In this document: one piece after another, positions 8,892 through 20,848 of the stretch
Layout: each line of letters opens with the position of its first letter
Position numbering within the stretch: position 1 is the first letter of the stretch
Origin: Plenodomus lindquistii
Taxonomy: Eukaryota; Ascomycota; Dothideomycetes; Pleosporales; Leptosphaeriaceae
Reading direction: 5' to 3'
Assembly: GCA_025504975.1 (NCBI GenBank)
Contig: JANUWI010000001.1
Coordinates: 620,001-684,000, forward strand
Length of the DNA: 64,000 bases
Program-made: the position numbers and the translations under genes
Notes under the pieces: generated by a model
Database searches by the model: none
The model's input: only the letters and a program-made list of their open reading frames with translations
What the model was told of the DNA's origin: nothing

Positions 8892-11800
8892 CTATGCACC
8901 AGCTCCAAAATTAGCCGATTCCATGTCCGTCTGATGACGGATGCGGTCGTTTCGCGCTTCGGCATGAGACTCGACGCGGGAAGATGTGCGCGAGGCGGCG
9001 CGAGGCTCATTACGGGATATGCTGCGAGGATCATTGTGCGACCCAGTGCGGGAGACGCTGCGAGCGTCATTGCGCGACTCTGTTCGAGATACGCTGCGAG
9101 GTTCATTGCGAGACTCGGCGCGAGAGCTGATCCGCGAACTCATCGACCCAATGATTGAGGGCCTTGGATTCACGGTTTTTTGATTGTGTCGATCTCGTAT
9201 TGAATCTTTGTGGAGATGAGCCACATCGTGTTGACCTTCCATTTGTTAGCTCGTCTGAGCATTGAACATTAAAGGTGCACTTACCACCACAACATGCCCG
9301 AACATTGGGCATGCCGTCAATGTCCCTCTCGTGCACATGTTCATGTATGTCACGACTGAGGTTCAGATTGGAGCCACTAGGTTCCTCAGGCGTCACCGAG
9401 CTTTGTACACTGGCCCGGTTGGAGTAAGACCCCCGCAGTGCAGAGCTAGGGCGAAGGAAGGTAGACAGTCTTTTGTTCACTGAATTCTGTAGAGCTTCAC
9501 TAGACGACATACGGTGAGGAGTCGCTGCAGAAGGCCGCAGCGTCGGAGTTTCCGTGTGATGGGGTGAGGCAGTTCGCTTGGTTATGCGAGACGACACAGA
9601 CGCTCTCGAGCGACCTGTCATTCGCGACGCGCTGCGATACCCACCGTTGAACTCGTCTTGTATTTCATCAACCTCCTCATTGCCTTGTTGCTGTTGTCGT
9701 GGTTGATATTGCTGCGCGGCCCCATTAGTTCCATCGACGCGTTCGCACAGGTATTTGAGCACGTCGAGCCAGGTTTCATGTCGTCTAGCTGTAGCAGCTG
9801 TAAATTTGATAGGACGGCCAGGGGTCGCGACAACCAGACTCTTCTGATGGAGCCCAGGAGGCAGAGGGTTTGTGTCTTCGACCTCTTCCACGGACAGAAC
9901 CGCTACGCTCTTGGCCTTCAGCTCTGCTTTGCTAGTGTTCTGTGGATCTTGCTCGCTCCAATACAGAGTCCTAGTATATGGATGCAGCCAGAAAAATCGT
10001 CGATGGCGGTTTTCAGACAAACCACCGCGACCCGTTTTACGCGTGTACTTCCAAAGGTATTCGCCGATCATTGCCTGAGTGATGTTTTGTATCATGGCGG
10101 GGTCAGTTGCACCACTGGGAATGCCGGCTTGCGCAAAGTTCGGACCATTTGGAATGTTGAAGCGCTGATCTAGCTCAGACGTGAACGACGACAACGATGA
10201 CCGGCGACTCAGTGGTGACGAAGCCCCACTTCGAGTATCGCTACGCTGAGACAGTCCGCGTGCTCGTGGCGTTGTACCATTGGTTCTCGGCGTCGGTGTA
10301 AGGTTGTTGGACTTGACTGAAGGTGTTTGTGGGCGTTTCTTATACGCAGACGCGGGCACAGCGGGCGGGCCCATTGTTCCTGGAGTAGGGGGAGATAGCT
10401 TTTGAGCAGCCGCGGCAATGACTTCCTTGTGATCCGAAGGAAGAGGAGGTGGAGAAGCAGCGCGCGAGCGCATGCTTCCGGAGCTGCTTGGTCGTCTCGG
10501 AGATCGTCCTGGCTCATTCGAATTTCTCTGGGCAGGTGAACCTGGGGGTGACATCGACTTCTCAACTGCTGCTGCAGCAATCGTACTGCTCCACCGCGGG
10601 TTACGAGCTAATAGCAACCTGTCAATTTGTTCCGCAGACACCATGGTCTGTGTTCCTCCATCAGCCATGGGCGCTCTGGGGACCTTGGGAAACACGTTTA
10701 GATCGATCGGTTCTGGTGGTTCATATAGATCACGGTCACTGGCTGACGGCGTGACTGGCTCAGCCTGCTTCTGTTTGGTGTTCCAGGGCTCCACAGAGTC
10801 GAAGAAACCTGCCTTGGGTTCAGACAATGATTGACGCTCAACTTCGTGTGTCTGAACTGAAGTCAGAGCACCGAGAGACAATGGTGTTACTCGATGGGCA
10901 GTTGCAGGCCGCGAAGGGAGTACAGGCTCTACGCCCTGGGTTATCACAGATGACATGGTCAAAAGAGGCGCCTGAATGCGATGAGCCGTGGACGGCCGAC
11001 TTGCTGGAGTCGGAAGGAATGCGGGCAGTGTCGGAGATTCTGGTTGAGTATCTTGTACTGTTCGGACGCTAGATAGTTGTTGTTGGACCTCCTTCGATGT
11101 GACAGATGCAACGGGTTTGGTCTGCTGTACGCTGATAACTGATACCTGAGGTAATGCAATCTGTGCTGGGCGACGAGGCTCTGTCACCTGCGAAGATGTT
11201 GTCGACAATTGTAATAGTGCTGGTTGTGAGGGCTCCACTGGCCGCGTGACTTGGGAGGTCATCGTGGACAAAGATGGCGGCGCTGGCCGAGATGGTTCCA
11301 TGGGTTTCGAGTCCTGGAACTGAATGGTAGATAACATGGGCGGCGCTGGACGAGCTGGCTCTGTGGGTTCGGAAGCTTGGAAGTGGATGCTGGACAGAGT
11401 TGGTGCCACTGGCTTCGGTGCTTGCACAGGTTCTACCGACCAAGATACTGGGTGAGAGAGTTGCAACTGTGGCAACTGTGGCACGACAGGTGCTGTCGCT
11501 GAAGAGGTTACACCAGACATCTGTGAGCTTACACGAGCCGGTGCGGCTGGTTCCGTGGCCTGCGCGGACATCTTGGATAATTGGGAGATGGTACGCTTCA
11601 CCTCCAATGGCTCAGTCGCTTGGGACGACACTGTTGGGCTGACTCCTAGAGCTATGCGGGGAATGTCCCTAGGCTCAGTCGCATGGGTCGCCAAGGTGGA
11701 GAATTGCAGCGGAACGTGTTGCTTGACATTTGAACTTTCGGGCTCACTGGCATTCATGGTGGACTCATGAACGAGTGCCCTTGAATCTTCTGTGACTGGG

Positions 11801-14754
11801 CTAGGTGCGTCCGACCTGGAGTCACTGACGGCATGTGCAGCGACAGCAGATGCTAGTAGTGTGGCAGGAATTGCCGCAGCCGAGACATTACCCTCCTTGG
11901 GTTCTGTAGCTTGGTACGCGATCGATGATACATCGAGGAAGGAAGAAGCAGGCCTTTCGGTAGCTGGAGCAATCGGCTCGGTACCATGTGTGGAGAAAGC
12001 AGACACACTCAGAGATGGAGTTGCGACATTCTGTGGCTCAGTTGCATGGCTCGACACGGTGGATAGATCTAAGACATGGACAGCCGGAGTTCGAGGTACT
12101 GTATCTTGGCTGTACAATGTCGAGAAGTTCGATCTAGGAGCAACGGCGACTTGTGGTTTTGTATCTTGGGTGTACAATGTCGAATATTCCGATCTTGCCC
12201 CAACAGCAGGTTGCGGCGCCGTGTCTTGACTAGACAATGTCGAAAAGCTTGACTTGGGTACTACAGCCAGCTGTGGTGCTGTATCGTGGGCAGATAACAG
12301 GGATAGTGTCAGAGCGGGCGCAGCTGCCAATTGGGGCACTGTTGCATGCCCATTGATGCTCGAAAGCTGATGGATGGGCACGGCGACACTCTTAGGTGTC
12401 GTATCCACAGATGCCAGATAAGAGATCCCTAGTCGTGGTTGTGCTACGGCTTGAGGCACAGTCTCGCGAGCAGAGCTTGATGAAATTTGCAGCTTGGGGT
12501 ACTGGGGAGCTTGTGGTGCAGTATGGAGGCTCGTGACGGAAGAAATTTCCACAGGAGCTGGAATGCTGGCTTCGGTCATTGTACCAGAGTCCACCATCAT
12601 TGGCCTTGGTGGATGGAAAACAAGAGGTGATTTTTCATATATTGTTTTCCCGAGGGCGTCCGGTGAGGACTCACGAGACTGAAGCACACTCGATCGGCTC
12701 GGTGTACCATCGATATAACTGCCGTCGTCGTCGTCCCCACTAAGATCTTCCAGCTCAGCAAATAGGCTCTTACCCTGGGCGGGGGTGCTCCTATTGCTTA
12801 TGATGCTGGCTGGAGAATCCCTTGCAATGGACGGCGTCCGGGCGAAAATTTCCAGCCCACCTCTCGGTGTTGAAGCCCGTGAGCTACCTTGCCTACCTTT
12901 GAGTCTCAGGCGGGAATGTTGGTGGTTAAGCGGTGTTCGAAGCTCCAGATTATCATACTCGTCGCCCGAGTTAGAGGCTGTGCTTTCATATGAGTCGTGA
13001 TGGCTGTGCCTGGCTGTGAACGATCGACTGTTGCGCAAGGCCACTCGCCCTCCGCCTTCAGTCTCGGTCAAGTCATCGCTACTATCACCATCAAGAGTTT
13101 CGGCTCCAGTCTGGAACGCATCCGTCTCTGTGGTTGTTCCGTCACGCTCGTTGGCAGTTTCGAAAGCAGCGTCCGAGGTGTCATTGGCGGTCTCAAACCC
13201 TTCGTTCGCACTGGTCTCTGCAGCTGAGCTGAACCCACTGGAAACAGCTTGAGGAATAGGGTCGAAAGATTTTGGTCGGCGGCTCGGCGTACTGACTACA
13301 TCTTCCTGCTCCTCCCACTCATCGTCATCGATGACGACTTCTTGGGTACCTCGCAGGGCTCCGAGACGATCGGGACGAGCAGGCTTCTTGAAGGCGTCCT
13401 TGTCATTCTTCCTGCGCTTGCCTGCACTGCTCGGTACGTTCATAGTGCGATCCTTTTCGAGCTCATCACGAGCATCTTGAAGCATACGCTTGAGTTCGAC
13501 TTTCTCGGTTTTCTCACGATGAATGTTGTTCTTGAGCTGCTGGATCATACGATGTGCGTGCTGGAGCGAGTGTTTCAAAGTCTCCGACTCGAGCATTCCG
13601 TGTCGCGGGGTGGCTTTGCTGGGTGATACTGGAGGTGAATGCTCTGGAGTCAGAGCGTTCCCCTCTTCGCCACCGTCGTCTGGAGAGGCGTCTCCAGCTT
13701 GCACGTGGTCCTCACTTTTCACTCGATATTGAACAGCCCGAGCCAGTTCCTGGTTTTGGCTTGTGAGCTCCTCGACTTTTCGCTGGATGGCGCTTCGCTC
13801 CATTTCCCCCATAGTGACGTTCCTACGGAGGCTGGATAGCTCTGTCTCATGTTGCCGGGTCTTATTGATGTGCTCGTCATTCAGCTTCGTGTGTATTTGC
13901 TTGAGCTCCTCTAACTCCCGTTCCAGAGTTGACTTCTCCGTCCGTGTGACGTTCAACGCATGGTTCAATCGGTGTTCCCTGTCCGCCGCTGACTTGGACT
14001 GAGCCTCGGCTTCACGAACTTGTGTTTCCAGATTCCAGTTGACATCCTTGAGTCGAGACTCGCTTTCATCCAGGGTGCGTAATCGCTGTGACAGGCCTTC
14101 AACCTCGATTTCCAGCTGGGATCTGTCCAGGTCCACGGCTTTGAGCGTCTCCTCCTTTTCAAGAAGAACTGCTTGTAGCTCCTTGAGTTGCGACAACAGA
14201 GATGTGGAGATTTCGGTGGCGAGCGCAATGTCGTTCATGCGGCTGGGTTGCTGATTGCGCTGCTTGCGTGAGGGAACGCTGACCTTGGTGGGCGAGTGCT
14301 GCGCTTCGCTAGAGTAGATGGAACCGCCGCCAGTGATGTCAGTCTCACCGCTGGGTACGCGGGATTTGGGGAGGAAAGCGCGAGCAGTCTCTCTGCCCAC
14401 CTCATTGAATTCCTTCTCGAGCTCAGCAAGCCTCTGGCGTAGCTCTGGTCCGATATCATCCTCGTTTTCGCGATGCTGCACCTCTTCTAGTCTGCTCTCA
14501 AGCTCTGTCTGCTGCTGCAGAAGCGCGTTGCCTAAATGCGACGTCTCTTGGAGTCTGCGTGCTGTCTCAGCCAAGTGCGCTTCTAGGGCTCGCTTCGCCT
14601 GCATCGGAGAGCCGTTGAGGTAGAGAGAGAACTGCGAGTTGTCAAAGGCAGAGTATCGCTGCCTTTGGCCGTCCTGCGGTCTGGTGGTGAAGGGATCGAG
14701 ACCATGGTGGCCATCGACCGTCAGCGCGCCCGGCTGGAGGTTCGCTGTCGCCAT
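8892..14754 (-). CDS. Cortical anchor protein, ApsA/Num1 family (coiled coil, T-x-P repeats, PH domain)
   Basis: Two exons, 14754-9285 and 9235-8892, give 1937 residues; the 49-nt intron has donor GTAAGT and branch GCTAAC. Order of parts: an N-terminal region with a long coiled coil (about residues 40-420); a disordered acidic and Ser/Thr-rich part; about 24 degenerate copies of a T-x-P repeat (about 745-1275); a proline-rich linker; a C-terminal PH domain (about 1560-1680, beginning MIQNITQAMIGEYLWKYTRK) of the Mcp5/Num1 type, which binds phosphoinositides; and a Ser-Arg-rich tail made of about 12-residue repeats. Num1 and Aspergillus ApsA sit at the cell cortex, where they anchor dynein for nuclear migration and, in yeast, mitochondria. 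The PH domain and overall plan support the call strongly; the exact ApsA orthology is inferred. Confidence 0.93.
8985..9140 (-). repeat. Imperfect ~36-bp tandem repeats coding Ser-Arg repeats in ApsA tail
   Basis: The last exon of the ApsA-like gene carries about four imperfect tandem units of about 36 bp. They code for 12-residue blocks such as SRTESRNDARSV and SRTGSHNDPRSI. The third codon positions vary, so the array has been maintained as protein and is not a fresh slippage product. Confidence 0.75.
10890..12570 (-). repeat. About 24 degenerate ~22-residue T-x-P repeats in the ApsA-like protein
   Basis: The coded protein repeats a unit of roughly 19-24 residues with the core LS-x3-S-x-D/A-T-x-P followed by a Pro/Ala/Val-rich spacer, for example FSTLYSQDTVPR, LSTVSSHATEPQ and LSTTSSQVTEPR. 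I count about 24 recognisable cores. DNA identity between units is low except for three or four neighbouring units near 12100-12300, which share near-identical stretches. Confidence 0.8.
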
Positions 14755-16038
14755 TGTTGTGCTTCCTCACAGTGGCTAGCCTTCCATGTCCCAGGTTTCA
14801 ACTGTCGCTTCCTGGAAAAGTCAAGGCGCGCGTGAAGATTAGGTGGTAAGAGACGGGTGCAGGGGCGGGGCGGCGGTCCCGAAGTCGAATATGGAATGCG
14901 ACACGGGGCCTGGAGATGTGGAGCCTTTTGAGAAGGGTATAAAACGAGAGGGATTGAATGGTTCAGGGAAGTAGGGTGAAGCAAATGGACGACCGAATAG
15001 ATAGAAAGTGGGAAGGTCTTGGCCGAGAGGGACGCGCGAACGGGTTGCTGCTGGGAACACGGCAGCGGCTGCTGGCACTGGTTCGCGTTTTCGCCACACA
15101 CGAACAGTCAGACTTGGGCGAGGGCGCACCACCGAGCAGCGCCTACGCGGAGGAGGTGAGAAGACGAAGAAAAGGAAAGGCCGAACGGGCAGGACTGGGT
15201 GAGGAGTAGTGACAGCAGCGCGGGTGATGTTGTGCAGACGGAGCGAAATGACTGTCCGTGCCCTGCGCTTCGTCTTTTACAGGCAAAGGCAGAGCTGATA
15301 CCAAACATCAACACAGGCGAGGCCGTTGTAAACACACGGTCATTGGCTCGCAGCGGACGTGCATGCGCTCATGGACCCCATAGACTAGAGTAATACGTCT
15401 TGGATCGCGGCGCGCAGCAATGCCCCTCATTCTGCTGCACTGCGGAGGCTTGTTTGTGTACGCGATTGGGCGCGTTGCAACCCACCAAGCATCAAGGAAA
15501 GGGGCGAAACACCAGACCAGGCGCATTCGCACGTCTGGACGTTCATGGTCACGGAACAAGGGACAGCCTATCGGCGCATTGTTCTACACAATACCGCCTT
15601 CAAAGAGGAGTCTCGGGAATCGTCGACTGCCAACGGCCGTGACGGTTTCGCGTTGGAGGCATGCACACTAAAGTAGATCACCACTACCGCTACTGCGACA
15701 TGTAGCGCAGAGTCGGCCTCTTTAACGGAGCAAATGAACGACAGCTGTTCATCCAGTTGGATATGTGCCTGCGTCTTTGCAACGACGCGTTCTGGTTCAA
15801 ATGATGTTTCTGCGCCCTGTCGCTCGTAGTCTGCTTGGAGAGAGCCGAGTCTGAGCTGACTAACGAGCATAGCCCTTCCAAGGTTGAGTCGAGCGAGAAC
15901 CGCGGCGTCGGCGAAATGCGCCACTTCCCCGGACCACCCTGATTGTTCAGCCACACCCTGGCTCCAAGTTTCCGCGCCCAACTTCGAGACATCTTTTATA
16001 TTCCCTCGTCTCTTCGCACGCCCTACGCATCATACATC
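14755..16038. promoter_or_regulatory. Divergent intergenic region ApsA / CWC24
   Basis: 1.28 kb between two divergent start codons, holding both promoters. The frame of CWC24 stays open upstream as far as 15943 but has no ATG there. A minus-strand open frame at 15568-15981 has no recognisable family. No specific control site can be named. Confidence 0.5.
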
Positions 16039-16971
16039 ATGGAGGCTCCAGTAATCAAATTCAAGAAGAGAAGCGCTAAAGCTGCGCCACGGAAAGTCGC
16101 ACCACCGCCACCGCAGTCCGACTCGGACGCTTCCTCCGGCTCAGATGCAGAAGGCGAAGATGGTCGCGTAGTGAAGCGCAGAAAGGTCAATGGCAGCGCT
16201 TTAAAGGCCTCCACAGCGGACCAAACAACGAATACGGCAATCGAAGGCACAACGACATACGAGGCCAATCGTTCAGCTGTCATAGAGGCTAGCAGTGACG
16301 CTACGCGACAGTCGAATTGGTACGACGAGAACGCAGACGAAGCGTTGAGCTCCAAGAATCTTCTGGGAAGCTCACGCCTGAGCGCAAAACCGCAGACCTT
16401 CATCGAGAAGAACCCTGACGCCCCGAATCGCAAGGTCGGTCCTCAGAAGTCTTCGACCAATGTGCGTACAATCACAGTCACGGACTACACGCCAGATGTA
16501 TGCAAGGACTACAAACAGACGGGATTCTGTGGATTTGGCGACAACTGCAAATTCTTGCACGCCCGTGAGGACTATGCTGCAGGTTGGAAGCTGGACAAGG
16601 AGTGGGAAATGTCGACAAAAGGCAAGAAGCCCGGAGGTACCATTGTCGCATCCGCGAACAGAGACGAAAAGGACAAGGATGACGACGGTGCGGATTATGC
16701 GCTCCTGGAAAAGATACCATTTGCTTGCATCATATGCAAACAGTCCTACAAGAGTCCCATCATCACAAAGTGTGGACATTATTTTTGCGAGGCGTGTGCT
16801 TTGAAGAGATATCGGAAGGACCCGACGTGTGCAGCTTGTAATGCAAAAACGTACGGGGTGTTCAATGGCGCAAAGAACCTACAGAAGTTGTTGGACAAGA
16901 AACAAAAGTACGAAGATAAGAAGCAAGCGGAGAAGGAGGCAGCAGAGAGGGAGGAGGAAGGCGGTGATTGA
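16039..16971 (+). CDS. CWC24: Pre-mRNA-splicing factor CWC24 (CCCH plus RING finger)
   Basis: Single exon of 310 residues. The ATG at 16039 is the first in the frame. Residues 1-140 are basic and disordered. A CCCH zinc finger spans C155 to H174 (C-x8-C-x5-C-x3-H), and a C3HC4 RING follows with C230, C233, C245, H247, C250, C253, C264 and C267. A lysine-rich tail closes the protein. This order of a CCCH finger then a RING is the mark of Cwc24/RNF113, which joins the Bact spliceosome with Prp2-related factors and shields the 5' splice site. All zinc ligands are present. The RING could also give E3 ubiquitin ligase activity, as in RNF113A. Confidence 0.95.
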   Translation: MEAPVIKFKKRSAKAAPRKVAPPPPQSDSDASSGSDAEGEDGRVVKRRKVNGSALKASTADQTTNTAIEGTTTYEANRSAVIEASSDATRQSNWYDENADEALSSKNLLGSSRLSAKPQTFIEKNPDAPNRKVGPQKSSTNVRTITVTDYTPDVCKDYKQTGFCGFGDNCKFLHAREDYAAGWKLDKEWEMSTKGKKPGGTIVASANRDEKDKDDDGADYALLEKIPFACIICKQSYKSPIITKCGHYFCEACALKRYRKDPTCAACNAKTYGVFNGAKNLQKLLDKKQKYEDKKQAEKEAAEREEEGGD

Positions 16972-18389
16972 AGGCGGTCTCGAGTTTCGAATTTCGAATT
17001 TGTCCCGAAACCGTACTCCTAGCCTGGAGCTGCGAGGCATGCAATAACCAGCAGTAACACCTGTACTCAGATCAAGCAGAGTTACTCTAGCCAGACCACC
17101 TTCCTGTTACGTTGTAGTAGCTCGCACGGGTTTAGGATCAAGCCAAAGATGACAGGCTGCTGGACTCTGCAGATGCTTAGGTGCGGCTGGTATCGAGCTG
17201 CTATTGAGAGCTTCGGTCTCATGTCAATCCCATCATGGGACCCTAGTTTCGAACAGGGACTTGAGCATACTAAGCTGATGATAGATAGACATGGATGTTT
17301 TCAATGCCGTGCCTAAAGGCTGACTACTTCCACCATAAGACGCCCGTACAATGTTGCTCGTTTTCATCAAGTCCCCTGGCGCGGCGGACATGGGGACACG
17401 CCAGCGGTGTCGATCACTTCACTGGTCATGCGACACAATGAGAAGATTCTCGGGCGGTTTCCATGGAACGCTGACAGAACCTAGGTCCAACGTCCTGCCA
17501 GGCTAGTATCGGAAGTGTGGAGTAGGAGATAGCTTGCACATGTCAATCGCCCGAGGACAGGTGGTTGCGAAGATGCAATTGTTTCATGACGCTCTGCCAC
17601 TTGATATTCCAGCATGTACTATAGTATGAGCTTTGTGTAATGGAAACGAAGGAACCGGTAGGAATAGCTCCCCAATGATGTCACGCATTTCCCACTGCAC
17701 CCCGCACCCCCACGGGCATATCCCACACTCGCATCAGCAGAGTGCAAGCCACTTCCTTGAACCGTCCTTTCCCGTGCAGTCAATGGCCACGCACAATGCA
17801 CGCCATGCATTGGGGCACCTCAACGGTAGTGCAGCTGATTGCAAGTTGGTCGGCCAGACATGCACATGGAAGAGTGAGTCCGGTCAAGCGCGTGAAGACG
17901 AGTGTGTAAGGAGCAACCTTGGAGGCGGTACCGTGGTGAAGTGAATGGAAGGGCAGAGAAGCAAGAGATGTTGGTGAGGTGGTGGGTGGAGCTGCTCGAG
18001 TTTCTAGATGCGTGGGTCTGAGATGCAACTCGTGCTCGCCCCACCTCGCTAGAGAGACAGTTTGGGCAAGGCGTTTGGTGTCTCCGAGCAGTTGACCGCA
18101 CCTTGGAAGGATATCTAGAAGAGCCCCTCATGCCTGAAATTTGCCGTTCCTCTGCGCTCTCTACGCAGTCCATTACGCCTGTCTGCGACTGGCAGTGCTC
18201 TGTGACCTTGCGCGCCGACTAATCGAACCGCTCGTAACGAGCTCTGCATGCGGCACTCCCTCTCCCGTCACCAGGTACGCCAGACAACGGGGGCGACTCC
18301 ATCCGCCTACGTGCCGTGGCTTCCATTCCCTCTACTCACACTCGTGTCCACCACCTGCACGCCGCGGCTTCGCTCCGGCGAGCGCGCCC
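16972..18389. other. Intergenic region, no gene seen
   Basis: 1.4 kb between CWC24 and the next plus-strand gene. The final 200 bp are GC-rich and carry the open frame upstream of the next start codon. I see no tRNA, repeat or coding frame that I would defend. Confidence 0.5.
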
Positions 18390-20004
18390 ATGCTCCTGCA
18401 AACAGACCCGAGCCTGGCCGAGGTCCCAGGCTTCTCACGAGAGCAATTGGAGGCCTTGGCGAGCAATGTCGAGCAACGGCGGCAGCAGCTCGAGCGCGAA
18501 ATCAACGCCTACGTGCAGAGACAGCAGGCGGCGCTTCGCAGACATGAACAAGAGGTACGTACGGCCATGGACGGCGCATTCCCGGGTGCGCCGTCGCCGC
18601 TTGCACCAGATTGCCCATGATCGCGCAGCGCTGATTCGGGCCTAGCTCGTAAACCAGTACCGCTCCAGCTCCATGGAATGCGATGCGAAGTCGGAGGCGG
18701 ACTCGCCGCCCTCAAGAACGGCCGGCAGCGTCGACACCACGCCCGAGCCACAGCCAGAGCGAGCGCCGCCTGAAGAAAAGGCCAAACGCACAAAGCACAC
18801 GCGCGTGCACAAGCGGGAAAAAGAACTGTACGGCCTCGTCACCCCGGTCTTCCTGCCGCTGCTCGACGCCCACGACACGTCGCCCGTGAAGCCCAAGGAC
18901 AAGAAGCCGCAGGTGCACCAGCAGTCCCGCCCAGACGACGCAGCGACGGCCACGGCCACGGCCACAGCCACAGCATCCCCGTCAAGAGATGGTGACAAGA
19001 CGGCCAAAGACGCCCGCAAGTCCCGCACCGAAGCCAGTGACATGGACATGGCGGCGCATGGCCCAACAGCAAAAGACCAGCCCGACGACGCAGTCAAGAA
19101 GCTCAAGCGGGCCGTAGCCAAAAAGTCGGCCATGCGCCACAGTCACAGGGACTCGGACAGGACACGGCGCAAGAGAGTCAGTCTGGTCATTGACGGCCAG
19201 ACGGTCCTGCCCGCAGACAGCGTCATCGAGTCTGCCCTCCCCTCCCCCTCCCCCAGCACCGAGGCTACCTCGGCCTCCTCAGCCTCCAACTCGACGGCCT
19301 CGCTTGACGACATGATAGACCCGCGCCTCACCAGGCCAGATCCGTCCGTCCACCTCTCGCAAAACCACGCAGTCCACCACAGCCTCCCACTGACAATGTC
19401 AAGGTACACGCACGCGCATCCTCCCTCAATTCCCCTCTCCCAACCCACCACCTCAGCCCCAGCCCCAGCCCCCATCTCCCCCGCAGCCACGTCTCCGCCG
19501 GCCCAATTGGCTTCTCCCCGCTCCCCAAACATCTTGTTCCCTGCTGGCCCCGCCCCGCAAAGCCTACCGCGCACGTTCCTTGACCCCTCACCCGTGCATC
19601 CGGCCTCTCTCCCCGACACCGACATAGCCCTTGACCCCACCACCTCTGAACTCGATGCCCAGGATCTTGCCTCGGACGACAACGAGCACGATGAGCATCA
19701 ATGGCACACCTATGTTGGAGGGCTCCATGGCTCAGGCGTCGACGATGTCGACCAGGCAGGCAGCTATGGATACCCCAGCTCGCTTGGCGCTAGTTACCTG
19801 GAGAGCTATATGCAGAACCGGCCGCTGAGTGTGCGCATGGTGGCGGCAGACAAGGCGGGTCTGAGCGAGCGGGACAAGAGGGGCATGCGGGAGGAAGCGC
19901 GGATAGAGGAGCAAGAGGACGAGGAGTTTGGGCGCAGCATCCCTGGACGAGGGAGGGACGACGATGATGAAATGGATATTGTTGGGAGTATGGAGGGGTT
20001 TTGA
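18390..20004 (+). CDS. Conserved fungal protein of unknown function, mostly disordered
   Basis: Two exons, 18390-18554 and 18646-20004, joined by a 91-nt intron (GTACGT...CCTAG), give 507 residues. The N-terminal 65 residues form a charged helix (for example NVEQRRQQLEREINAYVQRQ), probably a coiled coil. After a short linker comes a basic block, KRTKHTRVHKREKELYGLV, continuing TPVFLPLL, which looks like the conserved core. The rest is Ser/Pro/Ala-rich and contains an (AT)n run from a GCCACG hexamer repeat, then an acidic C-terminus. The second exon alone also has an ATG at 18673, but the join keeps the helix continuous, so I prefer the longer model. I recognise no enzymatic domain. The basic segments would suit a nuclear protein, but that is a guess. 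Confidence 0.8.
18948..18975 (+). repeat. Coding GCCACG-type hexanucleotide repeat
   Basis: Hexamers of GCCACG and GCCACA in tandem code for alternating Ala-Thr in the disordered part of the 507-residue protein. The length is probably variable between strains. Confidence 0.7.
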
Positions 20005-20848
20005 AAAAGAGAGTCCAGGTAGTTTGGCTCGGATTTGTTTGCGCAAGGGATTCTATAAACACCAGGCGAGATCTTGCGTTGAGAGCTCTTTTGGATATGG
20101 AGACTCACCAAAGACCGCCGTGAGATGGCATCCCCCCACCACAAAAGGCATGCTGGGCTGTGTGTGCCAAAAGGGAGTCGCACAATTAAACGAAAATTAC
20201 TGGAGTAGGTGCAGTTTGGATATACTGCACCAATTTTACCAAGAAACACATCCAGGGGGTGGTCCGGGACACGACATACGAGACGGGACGAGTTGAGCGG
20301 ATACGCCGTTTGACTCGAGAAACTCGTTCCCACGATATGACACTTCTGACGCGCAGTCAGAGCAACGAGTGTATTGGATCACTTATGATTGGGATTCTTT
20401 CATGTTGAGCAGATCCCCATCGCCGATTGATATATTATATTACTACAACTTGCATCATTGTTATCATGTAGATACTGAAAGAGAGAGAGAGAGAGAGTCT
20501 CACGGCCTGTATATATGGGAGGCTAGCATTGTTTGTAGCATACCCGGATTAACGATTGATCGATGGGTCGTAGTGATGATCAAATCCCAGGGTGGAGATA
20601 TTGTTTTAGCAAGGTATAAACGACATGGCGACTACGACGCGGTCCACGTGTAAAAAGTTTGTATGCAGAACTATGCCTACTCGACAAACCATGTACTACA
20701 CACTACAGCGATCCGCAACGTCCTCGCAACGAATTAAAGCGTTCCGTGAATCCATTGTATCGTAAATCATAAACTACATGTACGTCCACCACACCATGTA
20801 TACAGGTAAGACGCAAAAAAACCAAAGCTTGCCTTCATCACAGTTCCA
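20005..20848. other. Convergent intergenic region
   Basis: 0.84 kb between convergent stop codons. AT content rises and there is one (GA)n tract at 20481-20497. No gene is seen. Confidence 0.5.
20481..20497. repeat. (GA)n microsatellite
   Basis: About eight and a half GA units in a non-coding 3' flank. Confidence 0.8.

Noticed and set aside
8986..9183. Plus-strand 65-codon frame with repeated RxSLRD units
   Set aside because: It is the antisense of the Ser-Arg repeat array of the ApsA-like gene, and the periodicity alone keeps it open.
15568..15981. 137-codon minus-strand frame between ApsA and CWC24
   Set aside because: No recognised family, no splice partner, lies in the shared promoter region.
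17210..17275. tRNA-like stretch with TTCGAA on the minus strand
   Set aside because: The T-arm does not pair and no cloverleaf can be drawn.
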